The translations under genes were made by a program, and so were the position numbers. From NCBI GenBank assembly GCA_021844725.1, contig JAKBSX010000088.1, forward strand, positions 1 through 8,322: a DNA stretch of 8,322 bases, given 5' to 3'. Positions 1 through 7,152 of this stretch are shown in pieces (position 1 is the stretch's first letter; the number at the start of each line of letters is the position of its first letter). This DNA comes from Actinomycetes bacterium. GTDB taxonomy: Bacteria; Actinomycetota; Acidimicrobiia; Acidimicrobiales; Acidimicrobiaceae. The notes beneath the pieces were generated by a model. That model did no database searches and had not been told where the DNA came from. It worked only from the letters and a program-made list of their open reading frames with translations.

Positions 1-367
1 CGCGAGGCTGAAGCCTGCTGGGGCAACGTGCAAATATCTCAGGTACGAATGTTATTCAAATTCGGATTTGCGAATATTGGTGTCATATCCTTCCCAATTT
101 GCTCTTTTGCAGCAATGGGCCGTTCTCAGGCAAGTGCCCGGAATGCTCACTTCTAAACTTTGCAATTTTTTTGTCTCGATTGCCTTCCCGCAAGGTGATC
201 TTAACACCTGTTGCAGCAAGCCGTTGAACGTTATCGCACTTATGACTCGTATTATAACACCAATTGTAATGTTACGCCATCCTTTCCGTATGGTTGTTCT
301 GCGATAGGAAAGGCATCCGAACCGTTAATAGGCATAATGATGCTGGCCACGTGATTCCTCGTTTGAA
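1..367. other. Gene-poor stretch, possible degenerate coding remnant
   Basis: No convincing intact gene is seen here. One plus-strand frame is open from base 2 to the stop at 305-307, but its product has no clean start or ribosome site, and its second half (cysteine-, isoleucine- and methionine-rich) does not resemble a folded protein. The stretch encoded at about 20-160 (FALLQQ, then VPGMLTSKL) loosely resembles the middle of aspartate/glutamate racemase-family proteins, where a phenylalanine/glutamine-containing helix precedes a V-P-x-x-T-S-S-L segment. That family's C-terminal part is encoded just downstream, so this may be an eroded piece of the same gene. The resemblance is weak and the remaining 160-367 shows nothing recognisable. 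Confidence 0.3.
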
Positions 368-766
368 GTGGGGTGGGGGGCGGGCAATCCTGAGTCATTC
401 GGCTGCAATACAATGATAAAGAGCATCCCTGGCGCCGGCGTCAAAAACGTTCTATTTGTGAGCAGGCCCTACGAGTTCACCCCAGATTTCATCTGCGCCG
501 CAAGAGAAATTGAAGAAACTGGTGCTTCTGAAGTGAGCTGTTTTCTGATCGGGAGCATGACAGAAAAGGCCGAGCTTAGGCGGGCAATACTCGACAACTC
601 CGCAACACGTGACAAGAAGAAGTTGGGCAGTGTCGTGCTTGAGACAGCGAATCAACAAGTGTCGGCCGATGCACAACTTAGCGTGTTTCTGCTGGAGTGC
701 AACAACCTTCCCACATATTCACAGTTGTTGAGAAAGACATTCGGCATTTACATTTATGTCCTATAA
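368..766 (+). pseudogene. Aspartate/glutamate racemase-family protein, C-terminal fragment
   Basis: The reading frame resembles the second half of Asp/Glu/hydantoin racemase-family proteins, which use two cysteines in a two-domain fold. In order it shows a beta strand like the family's G-K-K-V-G-I-L-T-A segment (GVKNVLFVS, residues 24-32), a FTPDF segment (37-41), AELRRAIL (68-75), and LLECNNLPTYS (109-119). Cys111 in that last motif aligns with the second catalytic cysteine of the LECT motif. Family members are usually about 220-250 residues; here the first catalytic cysteine domain is missing. The frame can only begin at a GTG (368) directly after a stop, or at ATG 413, where the similarity begins. 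The end also looks damaged: after KTFGI the usual P-V-Y/F-D tail is replaced by YIYVL and a stop, although the untranslated continuation (IEKTH) still looks family-like. Most likely a decayed gene; function would be lost. The substrate cannot be assigned. Confidence 0.6.
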
Positions 767-789
767 ATCGAGAAAACGCATTGCAACTA

Positions 790-803
790 GTGCCCCGTAA
801 CCG
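790..803 (+). repeat. Left terminal inverted repeat of the IS630 element
   Basis: GTGCCCCGTAACCG pairs with the reverse complement of the right end (GTGCCACGTAACTG) at 12 of 14 positions. The preceding TA (788-789) is the left copy of the target duplication. Confidence 0.8.
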
Positions 804-846
804 ATATCCATAACGTTAAATGATGATCTACCATCCATACAGGCCC

Positions 847-1922
847 ATGCGTGTCGCCGTAAGTACAACACTGACAGATGAAGAAAGAGAAAAACTCGAA
901 CACTGGTCACGAGGGCAGTCTGTTCCTCACCGCCTTGTGATGAGGGCATCTATGGTGCTCCTTGCCGCCGGAGGTATGATGAACAGGGGCATTGCAACAA
1001 AGCTGGGCAGCGACTACCAGTCTGTCAGCCCGTGGAGGAGGCGTTTTGCACTCCTCAGGCTGAAGGAAATAGAAGAGGGTGGTCCACGCACCGGAAGACC
1101 GTCCAACCTTCCTGCCGGCATGAGGAAGAGGATAATAGACACGGCACTCAACCGGAGACCCGAGGGGGAAACAGATTGGTCCACACGGTCACTTGCAGGT
1201 CATCTGGTGGTAAGCCACATGACAGGGCAGAGGGTTTGGAAAGAGCATGGACTCCAGCTCCATAGAACAAGGTGGTTCAAACTCAGTAATGATCCGAGAT
1301 TCGAGGAGAAACTCATCGACGTTGCCGGCCTGTACATGCATCGCGCCGGAGAAGGCAGTCGTCTTTTCAGTCGACGAGAAACCGCAGATACAGGCTCTGG
1401 AAAGGACACAAAAGATACTGCCGCTCAGGATGGGAATGCCGGAGTGCATTTCAAACGACTACAAACGCAACGGCACCGTTGATCTGCACGCTGCACTGAA
1501 CATACTCGACGGTACCATTGTCACTCAATTCAGCAAACAGCACACACAGGGAATTTCTCTCATTCCTGAATATGGTCGACAGCTGTGTGGAACATGACCT
1601 CCAGGTACACGTTGCTATCGATAACCTGAGTGCTCATGACACACCTGAGGTGAAGAGGTGGCTGAAGCGGCACCGCCGCTTCCATTTCCACTTCGTACCG
1701 ACGGGTTCATCATGGGTTAACAATGGGGGGTGGTTTTCCAAACTGACAGGGAAGGCGATAAAGCGTGGAAGTTTCAGGAGCATTACAGAGCTCAAGCAGG
1801 CAATCGAGAAATATGTGAATACATCTAATGATGAAGCAAAGCCTTGGGTATGGACAAAGGATGCGAAGGCAATAATGAAGAAAATGAAAATAACACAGAA
1901 AACTTCAGTTACGTGGCACTAG
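847..1922 (+). pseudogene. IS630-family DDE transposase, double frameshift and lost catalytic Glu
   Basis: The product begins MRVAVSTTLTDEEREKLEHW, the typical IS630 N-terminus, which favours ATG 847 over ATG 820. A helix-turn-helix follows (NRGIATKLGSDYQSV), then WSTRSLA and FKLSNDPRFEEKLIDVAGLY. At about 1342-1346 the frame shifts by one base. The next frame continues with PEKAVVFSVDEKPQIQALER, which holds the first catalytic Asp (codon 1373-1375), and DYKRNGT. At about 1541-1548, a CACACACA run, a second one-base shift leads to REFLSFLN and then AIDNLSAHDT with the second Asp (1620-1622). The third catalytic residue is gone: the family's S-W-x-N-x-x-E-x-W-F appears as SWVNNGGWFS (1710-1739), one codon short and without Glu. 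Joined together the parts give about 358 residues, the normal length. The element therefore arrived intact and decayed in place. GC and CG-containing codons look richer than in the glycosyltransferase genes, fitting an imported element. Confidence 0.88.
1906..1919 (-). repeat. Right terminal inverted repeat of the IS630 element
   Basis: CAGTTACGTGGCAC mirrors the left end with two mismatches. It overlaps the last codons of the transposase, and the adjoining TA (1920-1921) is the right copy of the target duplication. Confidence 0.8.
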
Positions 1923-2040
1923 ACTGCATTCTTCTTTGTCCTCAGGCCGCGACTGATATTGTAGTGTAACACAAATTGACTAATTCAGACTGATTGTGAG
2001 TAGTGATTGGTAAAACCAAGAACCTGAACTGGTGTTAGGT

Positions 2041-2051
2041 AAGAACGAAAA
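2041..2051 (-). terminator. Possible T-rich transcription stop behind the glycosyltransferase gene
   Basis: On the minus strand TTTTCGTTCTT lies about 25 bases past the stop of the glycosyltransferase gene. Archaeal intrinsic termination often uses such T-rich tracts without a hairpin. No stem-loop is evident, so this is weak. Confidence 0.25.
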
Positions 2052-2075
2052 CCACTTGTCAAATCGTTGTGAATC

Positions 2076-3350
2076 TTATACCAGTTTCAACCGATTTGCA
2101 TCTTGAATCCGGATGAGCGGTGGTGATTGGTCTGGAACATTCAGCTTGCAGTCTTTACAGTCACTGAATTCCATCAGAAATTTCTCTATAGAATCTACAG
2201 TGTCGAACGGTATCAGTTTATCCTTTAATATGGGCAGGTATTCTTCCGATTGAGTTGTTAATGCCAGTGTTAATCCGGGGTATTCCGAATATACCCTGCA
2301 CTTGCTTTCCACTCCTGTCCCCATGTAATCAAACATGATGAAAAAATCAGATGCACTCATTACATCGCTGAAGTCATTTAGGTGGCCAGTAAAGATGACA
2401 TTCTCCGGCAACTCGCATTCTCCAATGAACGACCGAAGTACGTTACCAACGATAACGAATCTAATCTTATCCCGCCAATCTTTCATCTTCTCTGCAAGTC
2501 GTATTACTTCTTGAACTGATCTTACGTTCAGCGAGTAGTTGCTTCCCATGAATGTCACTTTGACAATTTCAGGTCCGAGCTCAGAATACGTTTTTCTCAA
2601 TACATCTTTAACTCTGACATGCTCTTTTCTCTTCTTCTGAATGGCATCTCTCTTATCTTGAAATGGAAAAACGTGGACTTGTTTCGAACTGAAAAGGCTT
2701 GAGAGCTCTTTCGCATCTCTTGATGCAACTGTTAAAACCGAATCAGATAGGAGTATAGACTTCGACTCCATCATACTTATAAGTTTGACAAGAAAATTCT
2801 TGATCAACTTAAATCTCGACATAGAAAACTGAAATTGGAAGAATTTCGTCTCTATGTTTACTTCAAAAAGGATCATTTCTGGACTCTCAGGCCCCTTAAA
2901 CACTCTCTTCAGAGTTGGAAATAAGTAAGGATAAAAGAAGATGCAAGCATCCAAATTCAGATTCTTAAGCATTTTAGCCCTGTGTTTAAATAATGGATCA
3001 AGCACAGAAAACGTATAATTGAGAAAATGGAAGATGGCTGTATACATCCATCTTGTATGGGAACCAGAAATCTGGTTTGAAATGCTCTTCCTTTTGAGCC
3101 GCTCCATTAACTTTATTGAATATCCTGTTACACCGAACTCGGTGTATGGAACGTAAATGACGTTTCCTCCATGTTGTTCTATGGCTTCTTTAAGTGATTT
3201 AAGAGTTGGTGAATCTCCCTGAAAACCCGCATCGATATCTTGGGCACTGAGGTATGCAGAGATCAAAACAGTTTTGCTTCTAAACCTCTTCGCATCTAGT
3301 TTATCCACTTCAATCGATCCATTCGTTATGGTCATCTGCTTATCATCCAT
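2076..3350 (-). CDS. Glycosyltransferase, GT-B fold (family 4-like)
   Basis: A predicted 424-residue cytoplasmic glycosyltransferase that would transfer a sugar from an activated donor onto a glycan or lipid carrier; donor and acceptor cannot be told. The C-terminal half carries the signature. A strand and loop VTFMGSNYSLNVRSV (266-280) matches the F-x-G-S-x-x-x-x-N start of the second GT-B domain. RFVIVGN (297-303) and VIFTGHLNDFSDVMSASDFF (318-337) follow, then GTGVESKCRVYSEYPGL (344-360), which takes the place of the donor-binding segment. The N-terminal half (KTVLISAYL, 26-34; GGNVIYVPY, 61-69) is divergent, which is normal for acceptor domains. The open frame could extend to TTG 3356 or GTG 3353, but ATG 3350 is preferred because it is a standard start and lies about 36 bases after a TATA-like box. 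No signal peptide or clear membrane helix is seen. The gene is on the same strand as the next glycosyltransferase but is separated from it by a transposase relic, so it probably has its own promoter. Confidence 0.78.
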   Translation of the reverse strand: MDDKQMTITNGSIEVDKLDAKRFRSKTVLISAYLSAQDIDAGFQGDSPTLKSLKEAIEQHGGNVIYVPYTEFGVTGYSIKLMERLKRKSISNQISGSHTRWMYTAIFHFLNYTFSVLDPLFKHRAKMLKNLNLDACIFFYPYLFPTLKRVFKGPESPEMILFEVNIETKFFQFQFSMSRFKLIKNFLVKLISMMESKSILLSDSVLTVASRDAKELSSLFSSKQVHVFPFQDKRDAIQKKRKEHVRVKDVLRKTYSELGPEIVKVTFMGSNYSLNVRSVQEVIRLAEKMKDWRDKIRFVIVGNVLRSFIGECELPENVIFTGHLNDFSDVMSASDFFIMFDYMGTGVESKCRVYSEYPGLTLALTTQSEEYLPILKDKLIPFDTVDSIEKFLMEFSDCKDCKLNVPDQSPPLIRIQDANRLKLV

Positions 3351-3381
3351 CACCAAGCAGGGTCTACAGTTTATCTGTTTT

Positions 3382-3390
3382 GCTATAATT
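3382..3390 (-). promoter_or_regulatory. TATA-like box ahead of the 2076-3350 glycosyltransferase
   Basis: On the minus strand AATTATAGC is centred about 36 bases before ATG 3350. With the usual archaeal TATA-to-start distance of about 26 bases, the transcript would begin about 10 bases before the codon. A second candidate, TTTTTAAAG (3399-3407), would give a leader of about 28 bases. Confidence 0.33.
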
Positions 3391-3419
3391 TGCTTATCCT
3401 TTAAAAATCATACTCTTGG

Positions 3420-3749
3420 TTAGTCTCTGGTTTGGACCCCATCTATGTACCAGATGCGCTTATGGCCGGAATATGTCTTACTGTATTTCTTTTCCTTCCA
3501 TTTAAGATATACCAGTCTTGGAGTTTGATAACCGATTGCCGAGTGCAATCGGCCTCTGTTGTAGAATTCTATGAACCTTCCCACCGTCGCCTTTGTATCC
3601 TCGAAACTGCTTAACTCGAACTTTCTACCAGTTAGCCACTCCTCGTTGACGCACCCGAGTACGGAAACGACCAATCGCGGCCACAGTTGTTCACCCGGGA
3701 ACACATTACACTGCCATCTAGTGAGGTGTGAGGCTGGCTCATGAATCAC
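3420..3749 (-). pseudogene. Integrase-core transposase relic, C-terminal end (IS3/IS481-like)
   Basis: The C-terminal part is a clear match to the end of DDE integrase-core (rve) transposases: NEEWLTGRKFELSSFEDT, then FIEFYNRGRLHSAIGYQTP, equivalent to the family's f-I-x-x-Y-N-x-x-R-x-H-s-A-l-G-y-x-T-P motif. A basic tail (KWKEKKYSKTY) follows. Residues 1-35 of this frame do not look like the preceding catalytic core. In another minus-strand frame at about 3675-3690 a short NNCGRD stretch may be the remains of the D-N-x-x-x-E-S segment, suggesting frameshifts. The DDE core, the orfA partner and clear terminal repeats are not found, so only the last third survives. It sits between two glycosyltransferase genes transcribed in the same direction and may have split an earlier operon. 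IS3 versus IS481 cannot be decided from this fragment. Confidence 0.72.
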
Positions 3750-3859
3750 AAGCCGACATGAATCTAAATATTCGGAATAGGGGTGCTTTCATTCTCCTAC
3801 CCAAAGTTTTCCATTATAACCGGGAAATTCCTTGAACGAGAGCCTTGTTAATGGCACGC

Positions 3860-4933
3860 TTAGAAAAACGTTGAAAAGACTGATTTCACTCTGTCCAAGA
3901 ACCTGTCTTCAGTAAAATACTGATACCTTTTAAGCGCTCGTTCCGACATTTCAGTGTACTTATCTATGGAGTATAATTTCGTCAAAGAGGAAATCCACGC
4001 TGTCTGGTTATCTGTATTCAGCATCTCTCCACCATTATCAAGGACCTCCTGCGTGGTTGGTATCTGTTTGGCTATGATGGGAATTCCAGACTTCATAGAT
4101 TCGATAAGCGGGATTCCAAACCCTTCGTAATTTGAAGGGAATAGTAGAACATCTGCATCTTTGTAGAAACCAGAAATTTCCGCCACCCTTCTTAAAACGG
4201 TTAGGTTTGTGGAATCTGAGTATTGTAACGTATCTCTTTTTATGTCGGACAGCAAAGTGAATCTGAAGTGCTTTGAGACGCTAGTCACGGAAACTCCTTT
4301 AGCAATTTCAGCGAATAATCGCGCATTCTTGTATGGAATGTCATTGGCTACATAGACGACGTTTAGTGGTTCTCCCTTAAGGATCTTCTTTATAGATGTT
4401 GCTTGGTGTTCTTTGCCTACTACATCTATCTCTGTACTATCCGGTATCACGGAAATCTTTGCCGCTTCAATACCCAACGCAACAAGGGATTTTTTCGTTG
4501 TTTCGGAAATTGAGATTATATGCCTTGTTTTATTGAGTCTAGATAGAAGGGCGCGAAAAATCATTGTTTGTGCTGAATTCTCAGTAAATTCAGTCAGTAG
4601 TCTAAGATCGTGTACCAAAACTATCACGTTGTCTCTAGCGAATGTCGTGTTTAACAGCCATGGATCGGAAAGCAAAATCAAATCTTCAGCGATGGACTTC
4701 AACTTCAGCGGGTACACCATAGCTCTGTTGATTCCTTTCTCAATGTATCGTATTGGCAGTTTCAATCCCCTTATATGAGTTGCTTCATCATCATAATCTG
4801 ACTCATCTCCTTCAACACACTGATAGAAAGTGACTTCGAAACCCAGTCTACGTAGCGCTTTTAGGTAACTGCGAGCGACGGCAGTTACACCTTCGTGCTT
4901 CTTGTAAATATTGACAACGGCGATTGATGGCAT
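3860..4933 (-). CDS. Glycosyltransferase family 4 (glycosyl transferases group 1)
   Basis: A 357-residue retaining glycosyltransferase with GT-B fold, expected at the cytoplasmic side of the membrane in glycan assembly. The N-terminal acceptor domain opens with a Rossmann strand (IAVVNIY, 4-10) and a Gly-containing loop (EGVTAVARSYLKAL, 14-27), and includes LVHDLRLL (106-113). HIISISETTKKSL (138-150) and SVIPDS (161-166) are typical linker-region motifs. The donor domain begins at NVVYVANDIPYKNARLF (191-207). DVLLFPSNYEGFGIPLIE (261-278) holds the family's E-x7-E pair (Glu270, Glu278) that binds the nucleotide sugar, followed by MKSGIPIIA. Length and motif order are normal and no key residue is missing. 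The ATG is supported by a GAGGGA ribosome site five bases upstream. About 128 bases separate it from the DUF2079 gene on the same strand, so co-transcription is possible, although a TATA-like box lies in the gap. The sugar specificity is unknown. Confidence 0.88.
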   Translation of the reverse strand: MPSIAVVNIYKKHEGVTAVARSYLKALRRLGFEVTFYQCVEGDESDYDDEATHIRGLKLPIRYIEKGINRAMVYPLKLKSIAEDLILLSDPWLLNTTFARDNVIVLVHDLRLLTEFTENSAQTMIFRALLSRLNKTRHIISISETTKKSLVALGIEAAKISVIPDSTEIDVVGKEHQATSIKKILKGEPLNVVYVANDIPYKNARLFAEIAKGVSVTSVSKHFRFTLLSDIKRDTLQYSDSTNLTVLRRVAEISGFYKDADVLLFPSNYEGFGIPLIESMKSGIPIIAKQIPTTQEVLDNGGEMLNTDNQTAWISSLTKLYSIDKYTEMSERALKRYQYFTEDRFLDRVKSVFSTFF

Positions 4934-4938
4934 GCAAA

Positions 4939-4944
4939 TCCCTC
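4939..4944 (-). promoter_or_regulatory. Shine-Dalgarno site of the family 4 glycosyltransferase
   Basis: GAGGGA on the minus strand ends five bases before ATG 4933. It contains GAGG, complementary to the 16S rRNA tail. It supports this start and, unlike the near-leaderless neighbours, suggests translation from a leader or from within an operon. Confidence 0.5.
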
Positions 4945-5009
4945 GATTGAATTCCTCTCTTCGGCTTTTCAGTTATTGAATGATGGAATAGCTGTGAATT
5001 GGCATTTTC

Positions 5010-5023
5010 ATATATTCATATAT
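5010..5023 (-). promoter_or_regulatory. TATA-like boxes between the DUF2079 and glycosyltransferase genes
   Basis: The minus strand reads ATATATGAATATAT, two tandem TATA-like boxes about 80 bases before ATG 4933. A start 26 bases on would leave a leader of roughly 50-60 bases, compatible with the ribosome site seen. This would let the glycosyltransferase be transcribed independently of the upstream DUF2079 gene. Confidence 0.35.
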
Positions 5024-5061
5024 CTTGGTTGATGTCGTGCAGAGGCTTGTGAACTCGAAAT

Positions 5062-7116
5062 TCATTGCACATTGTTGTTATTAGGCGCTCCCACCTGATT
5101 CACACTGACTTGTTTGAGAGAGACACTGCCATTCCAGGATGCATTCAGTCCGGTGAATTCAATATGCTGATAGACTCCTAGTAAAGTGACAGTCATGGAG
5201 ATATTCTGCCATTCTTCAGCATGTTGAAAGGATTGGCCCAACACTAATTTGCTGGCGAGAACGTCACTCCCGTAATCGCTGACTATACTCAATGTCAGGT
5301 GATCACTTGCGGAAACGTTTGAGACTCTTATCTGGAAACTCACTTGATATGTTCCGGGTGAAAGGTAGGCGTATGGACCATACCACAGATTCTGATTGAT
5401 TGGGTCATTCACAGTGATAAGCTTTTCTGCCGAAATCGTATGTTCAACTGCATTGTACATGACGGAAGAAGGATAAGTGTGTTCAAATGGAACGAAATAC
5501 TCTACCGGGCCAGTGTAGCCATTCTTAAGCAGTATCTGCCCCGATGCCTCGGCAAGGACTCCATAATGATTATTATTTGTCAGTTCTTTTAGAAGACCAA
5601 ACATGCTCAAGTTGTAAGGGAATGGTGCAGTAAGGTAGAACGTCGGGGCATATTGGGATGCCAGTACATAATCGATTTGTGCTTTGGTCCATGTATGCCC
5701 GTTTGAAGATTGGTATGTCAAATTGTAAGCAAGTGCATAAGGTAAAACCATGAGATTCTGTGCATTTGGCGGGACTCCCCTTGGAATCGATTGAATGATG
5801 GAATCTCCCATTACAACGTATGGATCATTGGCTGGTATCATAGATGCCATTCGTACAAGTTGTTGATAGTGACTAATGTTTGAGGCTTCAATTTCACCTA
5901 AACCGAAGGAACTTGCAGTGTAGTTGTTAAGCGGCCCATAGGGTTCGTAAACCAGCGCCAGCATTCCAATAATAACAAACATTGTCACAACCATCTTAGT
6001 GCTAAGTTTTACAGGCTTAATTCGATAGAACATTTTTGTGGTTGATGAATCTGCACCGTTTGAATGCGAAACGTATCTGTTCAGCTTGTGTATGCCTTCT
6101 ATTGTCCCAAGATAAATAAACGGAACAAGTGCACTGGTATATTGGTAGTGGCCAAAAGATGAAAACGCATAAGGGCCGCTCGACGAAAAAAGCAAGTAGA
6201 TATATGGAAGAGTCAAGAGCAACCATCGTTTTGACAACAAAGGAAGGAACAAAACTGGACCGAATATCAGAAATAAAGTATATATTTTATAATCTATATA
6301 TTTAAAGAGGTAACTGGAATTTGTTTGTGTGGTTTGTGGCATAGCGAAGTGAGTTAAAGAGAGCAGCATATCTGTAATAACTAATAGAAATGCTGAAGAA
6401 AGACCGATTATTGTGATGAATTTAGTTCCATGGTCCAATTTGATCTTGTGATGGTTGATAACCGGTGGAACAACACGTTCGACAACAAGGGTCACTGCTA
6501 ACAGAAGAGGGAAGATGAAAAAAGGATATTTGCTGAGGCCGCTGAGAACAAAGAAAACAGTGGATATTCTGTATTTATTCGTTAAGAAGAAATAATAGGC
6601 AAACAGGAAGAGGGTGGGAAAGAAAGCTTGATTGTGAACATCAAACCAATTAACACCAGCCAGTGGGAAATAGAACAAGAATGAGAGTGATATCAAGAGT
6701 GAAAGAGAATTGCTCTGCAAAAAGCGCCTGCTTATTCCATATATTGGAAATACTGCGATTCCAATCCAAGTAGATTGGAAAATTACAAGTGCTTGATAAC
6801 TGCCAAGGAGCGACAAAGGAGAGATCAGCAGCGAAAATCCATGTGTAAGTACTCCTATCAATAGATTGGTGAAAGTGAAATTAGAATGGAACATCAACCA
6901 AAGTTCCTCCATGAACAATCCAAGATCATAGACGCCAGCGTGCAGGGCATATATTCTCGAAATTGTCATTTGAGACCATGCAACTACATAGGTCAAAAAA
7001 GCCAATACAAGCGCTGTGACATGTATCTTATCATTTCTGTCTGCCCATATTAATGAGTAAAATCTGTCAAAGAAATTAAATAATGACTTGCTAATACCAG
7101 TAGACAAAAGAAACAC
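5062..7116 (-). CDS. DUF2079 family multipass membrane protein with sequon-rich exterior domain
   Basis: A 684-residue protein whose first 390 residues contain about ten hydrophobic helices (around 33-50, 85-100, 108-128, 137-152, 163-180, 184-212, 233-254, 277-312, 326-341, 373-390). DUF2079 hallmarks are visible: GVYDLGLFMEELW (61-73) in the first outer loop, FQSTWIGIAVFPIYGISR (113-130), NWFDVHNQAFFPTL (156-169), LPYIYLLFSSSGPY (303-316) and GHYQYTSALVPFIYLG (322-337). The rest is polar and presumably outside the cell. It has a region like the family's post-membrane domain (DPYVVMGDSIIQSIP, 431-445; IDYVLAS, 481-487), then a beta-rich end (540-672) with GPYAYLSPGTYQVSFQIRV, reminiscent of carbohydrate-binding beta sandwiches. 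At least eight N-x-S/T sequons lie after residue 391. The family's function is not established; its layout resembles GT-C membrane glycosyltransferases, and Asp64 in the first loop would be the candidate catalytic residue. The start is GTG 7116, the first possible codon after in-frame stops. Confidence 0.85.
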   Translation of the reverse strand: MFLLSTGISKSLFNFFDRFYSLIWADRNDKIHVTALVLAFLTYVVAWSQMTISRIYALHAGVYDLGLFMEELWLMFHSNFTFTNLLIGVLTHGFSLLISPLSLLGSYQALVIFQSTWIGIAVFPIYGISRRFLQSNSLSLLISLSFLFYFPLAGVNWFDVHNQAFFPTLFLFAYYFFLTNKYRISTVFFVLSGLSKYPFFIFPLLLAVTLVVERVVPPVINHHKIKLDHGTKFITIIGLSSAFLLVITDMLLSLTHFAMPQTTQTNSSYLFKYIDYKIYTLFLIFGPVLFLPLLSKRWLLLTLPYIYLLFSSSGPYAFSSFGHYQYTSALVPFIYLGTIEGIHKLNRYVSHSNGADSSTTKMFYRIKPVKLSTKMVVTMFVIIGMLALVYEPYGPLNNYTASSFGLGEIEASNISHYQQLVRMASMIPANDPYVVMGDSIIQSIPRGVPPNAQNLMVLPYALAYNLTYQSSNGHTWTKAQIDYVLASQYAPTFYLTAPFPYNLSMFGLLKELTNNNHYGVLAEASGQILLKNGYTGPVEYFVPFEHTYPSSVMYNAVEHTISAEKLITVNDPINQNLWYGPYAYLSPGTYQVSFQIRVSNVSASDHLTLSIVSDYGSDVLASKLVLGQSFQHAEEWQNISMTVTLLGVYQHIEFTGLNASWNGSVSLKQVSVNQVGAPNNNNVQ

Positions 7117-7152
7117 CCTTTATTACTTGGCGACAATCGGGTTTTCACAAGT

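Larger units (their letters stand above)
790..1919 (+). mobile_element. IS630-family insertion sequence, complete ends but inactive
   Basis: The element is bounded by imperfect 14-base inverted repeats: left GTGCCCCGTAACCG at 790-803, right CAGTTACGTGGCAC at 1906-1919, differing at two positions. It is flanked on both sides by TA (788-789 and 1920-1921), the target duplication expected for IS630/Tc1-mariner transposition. The outer neighbours are C on the left and G on the right, so the rebuilt empty site is CTAG, the preferred target of classical IS630. The length of 1130 bases matches the family. It holds one transposase gene, broken by two frameshifts, whose stop codon TAG is completed by the TA duplication (1920-1922). 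It landed about 20 bases past the stop of the racemase-like fragment. With the ends preserved it could in principle be moved by a related transposase acting in trans, but not by its own. Confidence 0.85.

Noticed and set aside
452..676. Minus-strand 74-codon open frame
   Set aside because: Antisense to the racemase-family fragment, whose motifs are clear; the product resembles nothing.
1189..1449. Minus-strand open frames of 69 and 86 codons inside the IS630 region
   Set aside because: They lie opposite a clearly recognisable transposase sequence and show no motif or ribosome site of their own.
1342..1548. Programmed ribosomal frameshifting as an explanation for the split transposase
   Set aside because: Some insertion sequences use it, but two separate shifts without classic slippery heptamers, plus the loss of the catalytic Glu, point to decay.
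4413..4778. Plus-strand 121-codon open frame
   Set aside because: Antisense shadow of the family 4 glycosyltransferase, serine- and isoleucine-rich without a recognisable domain.
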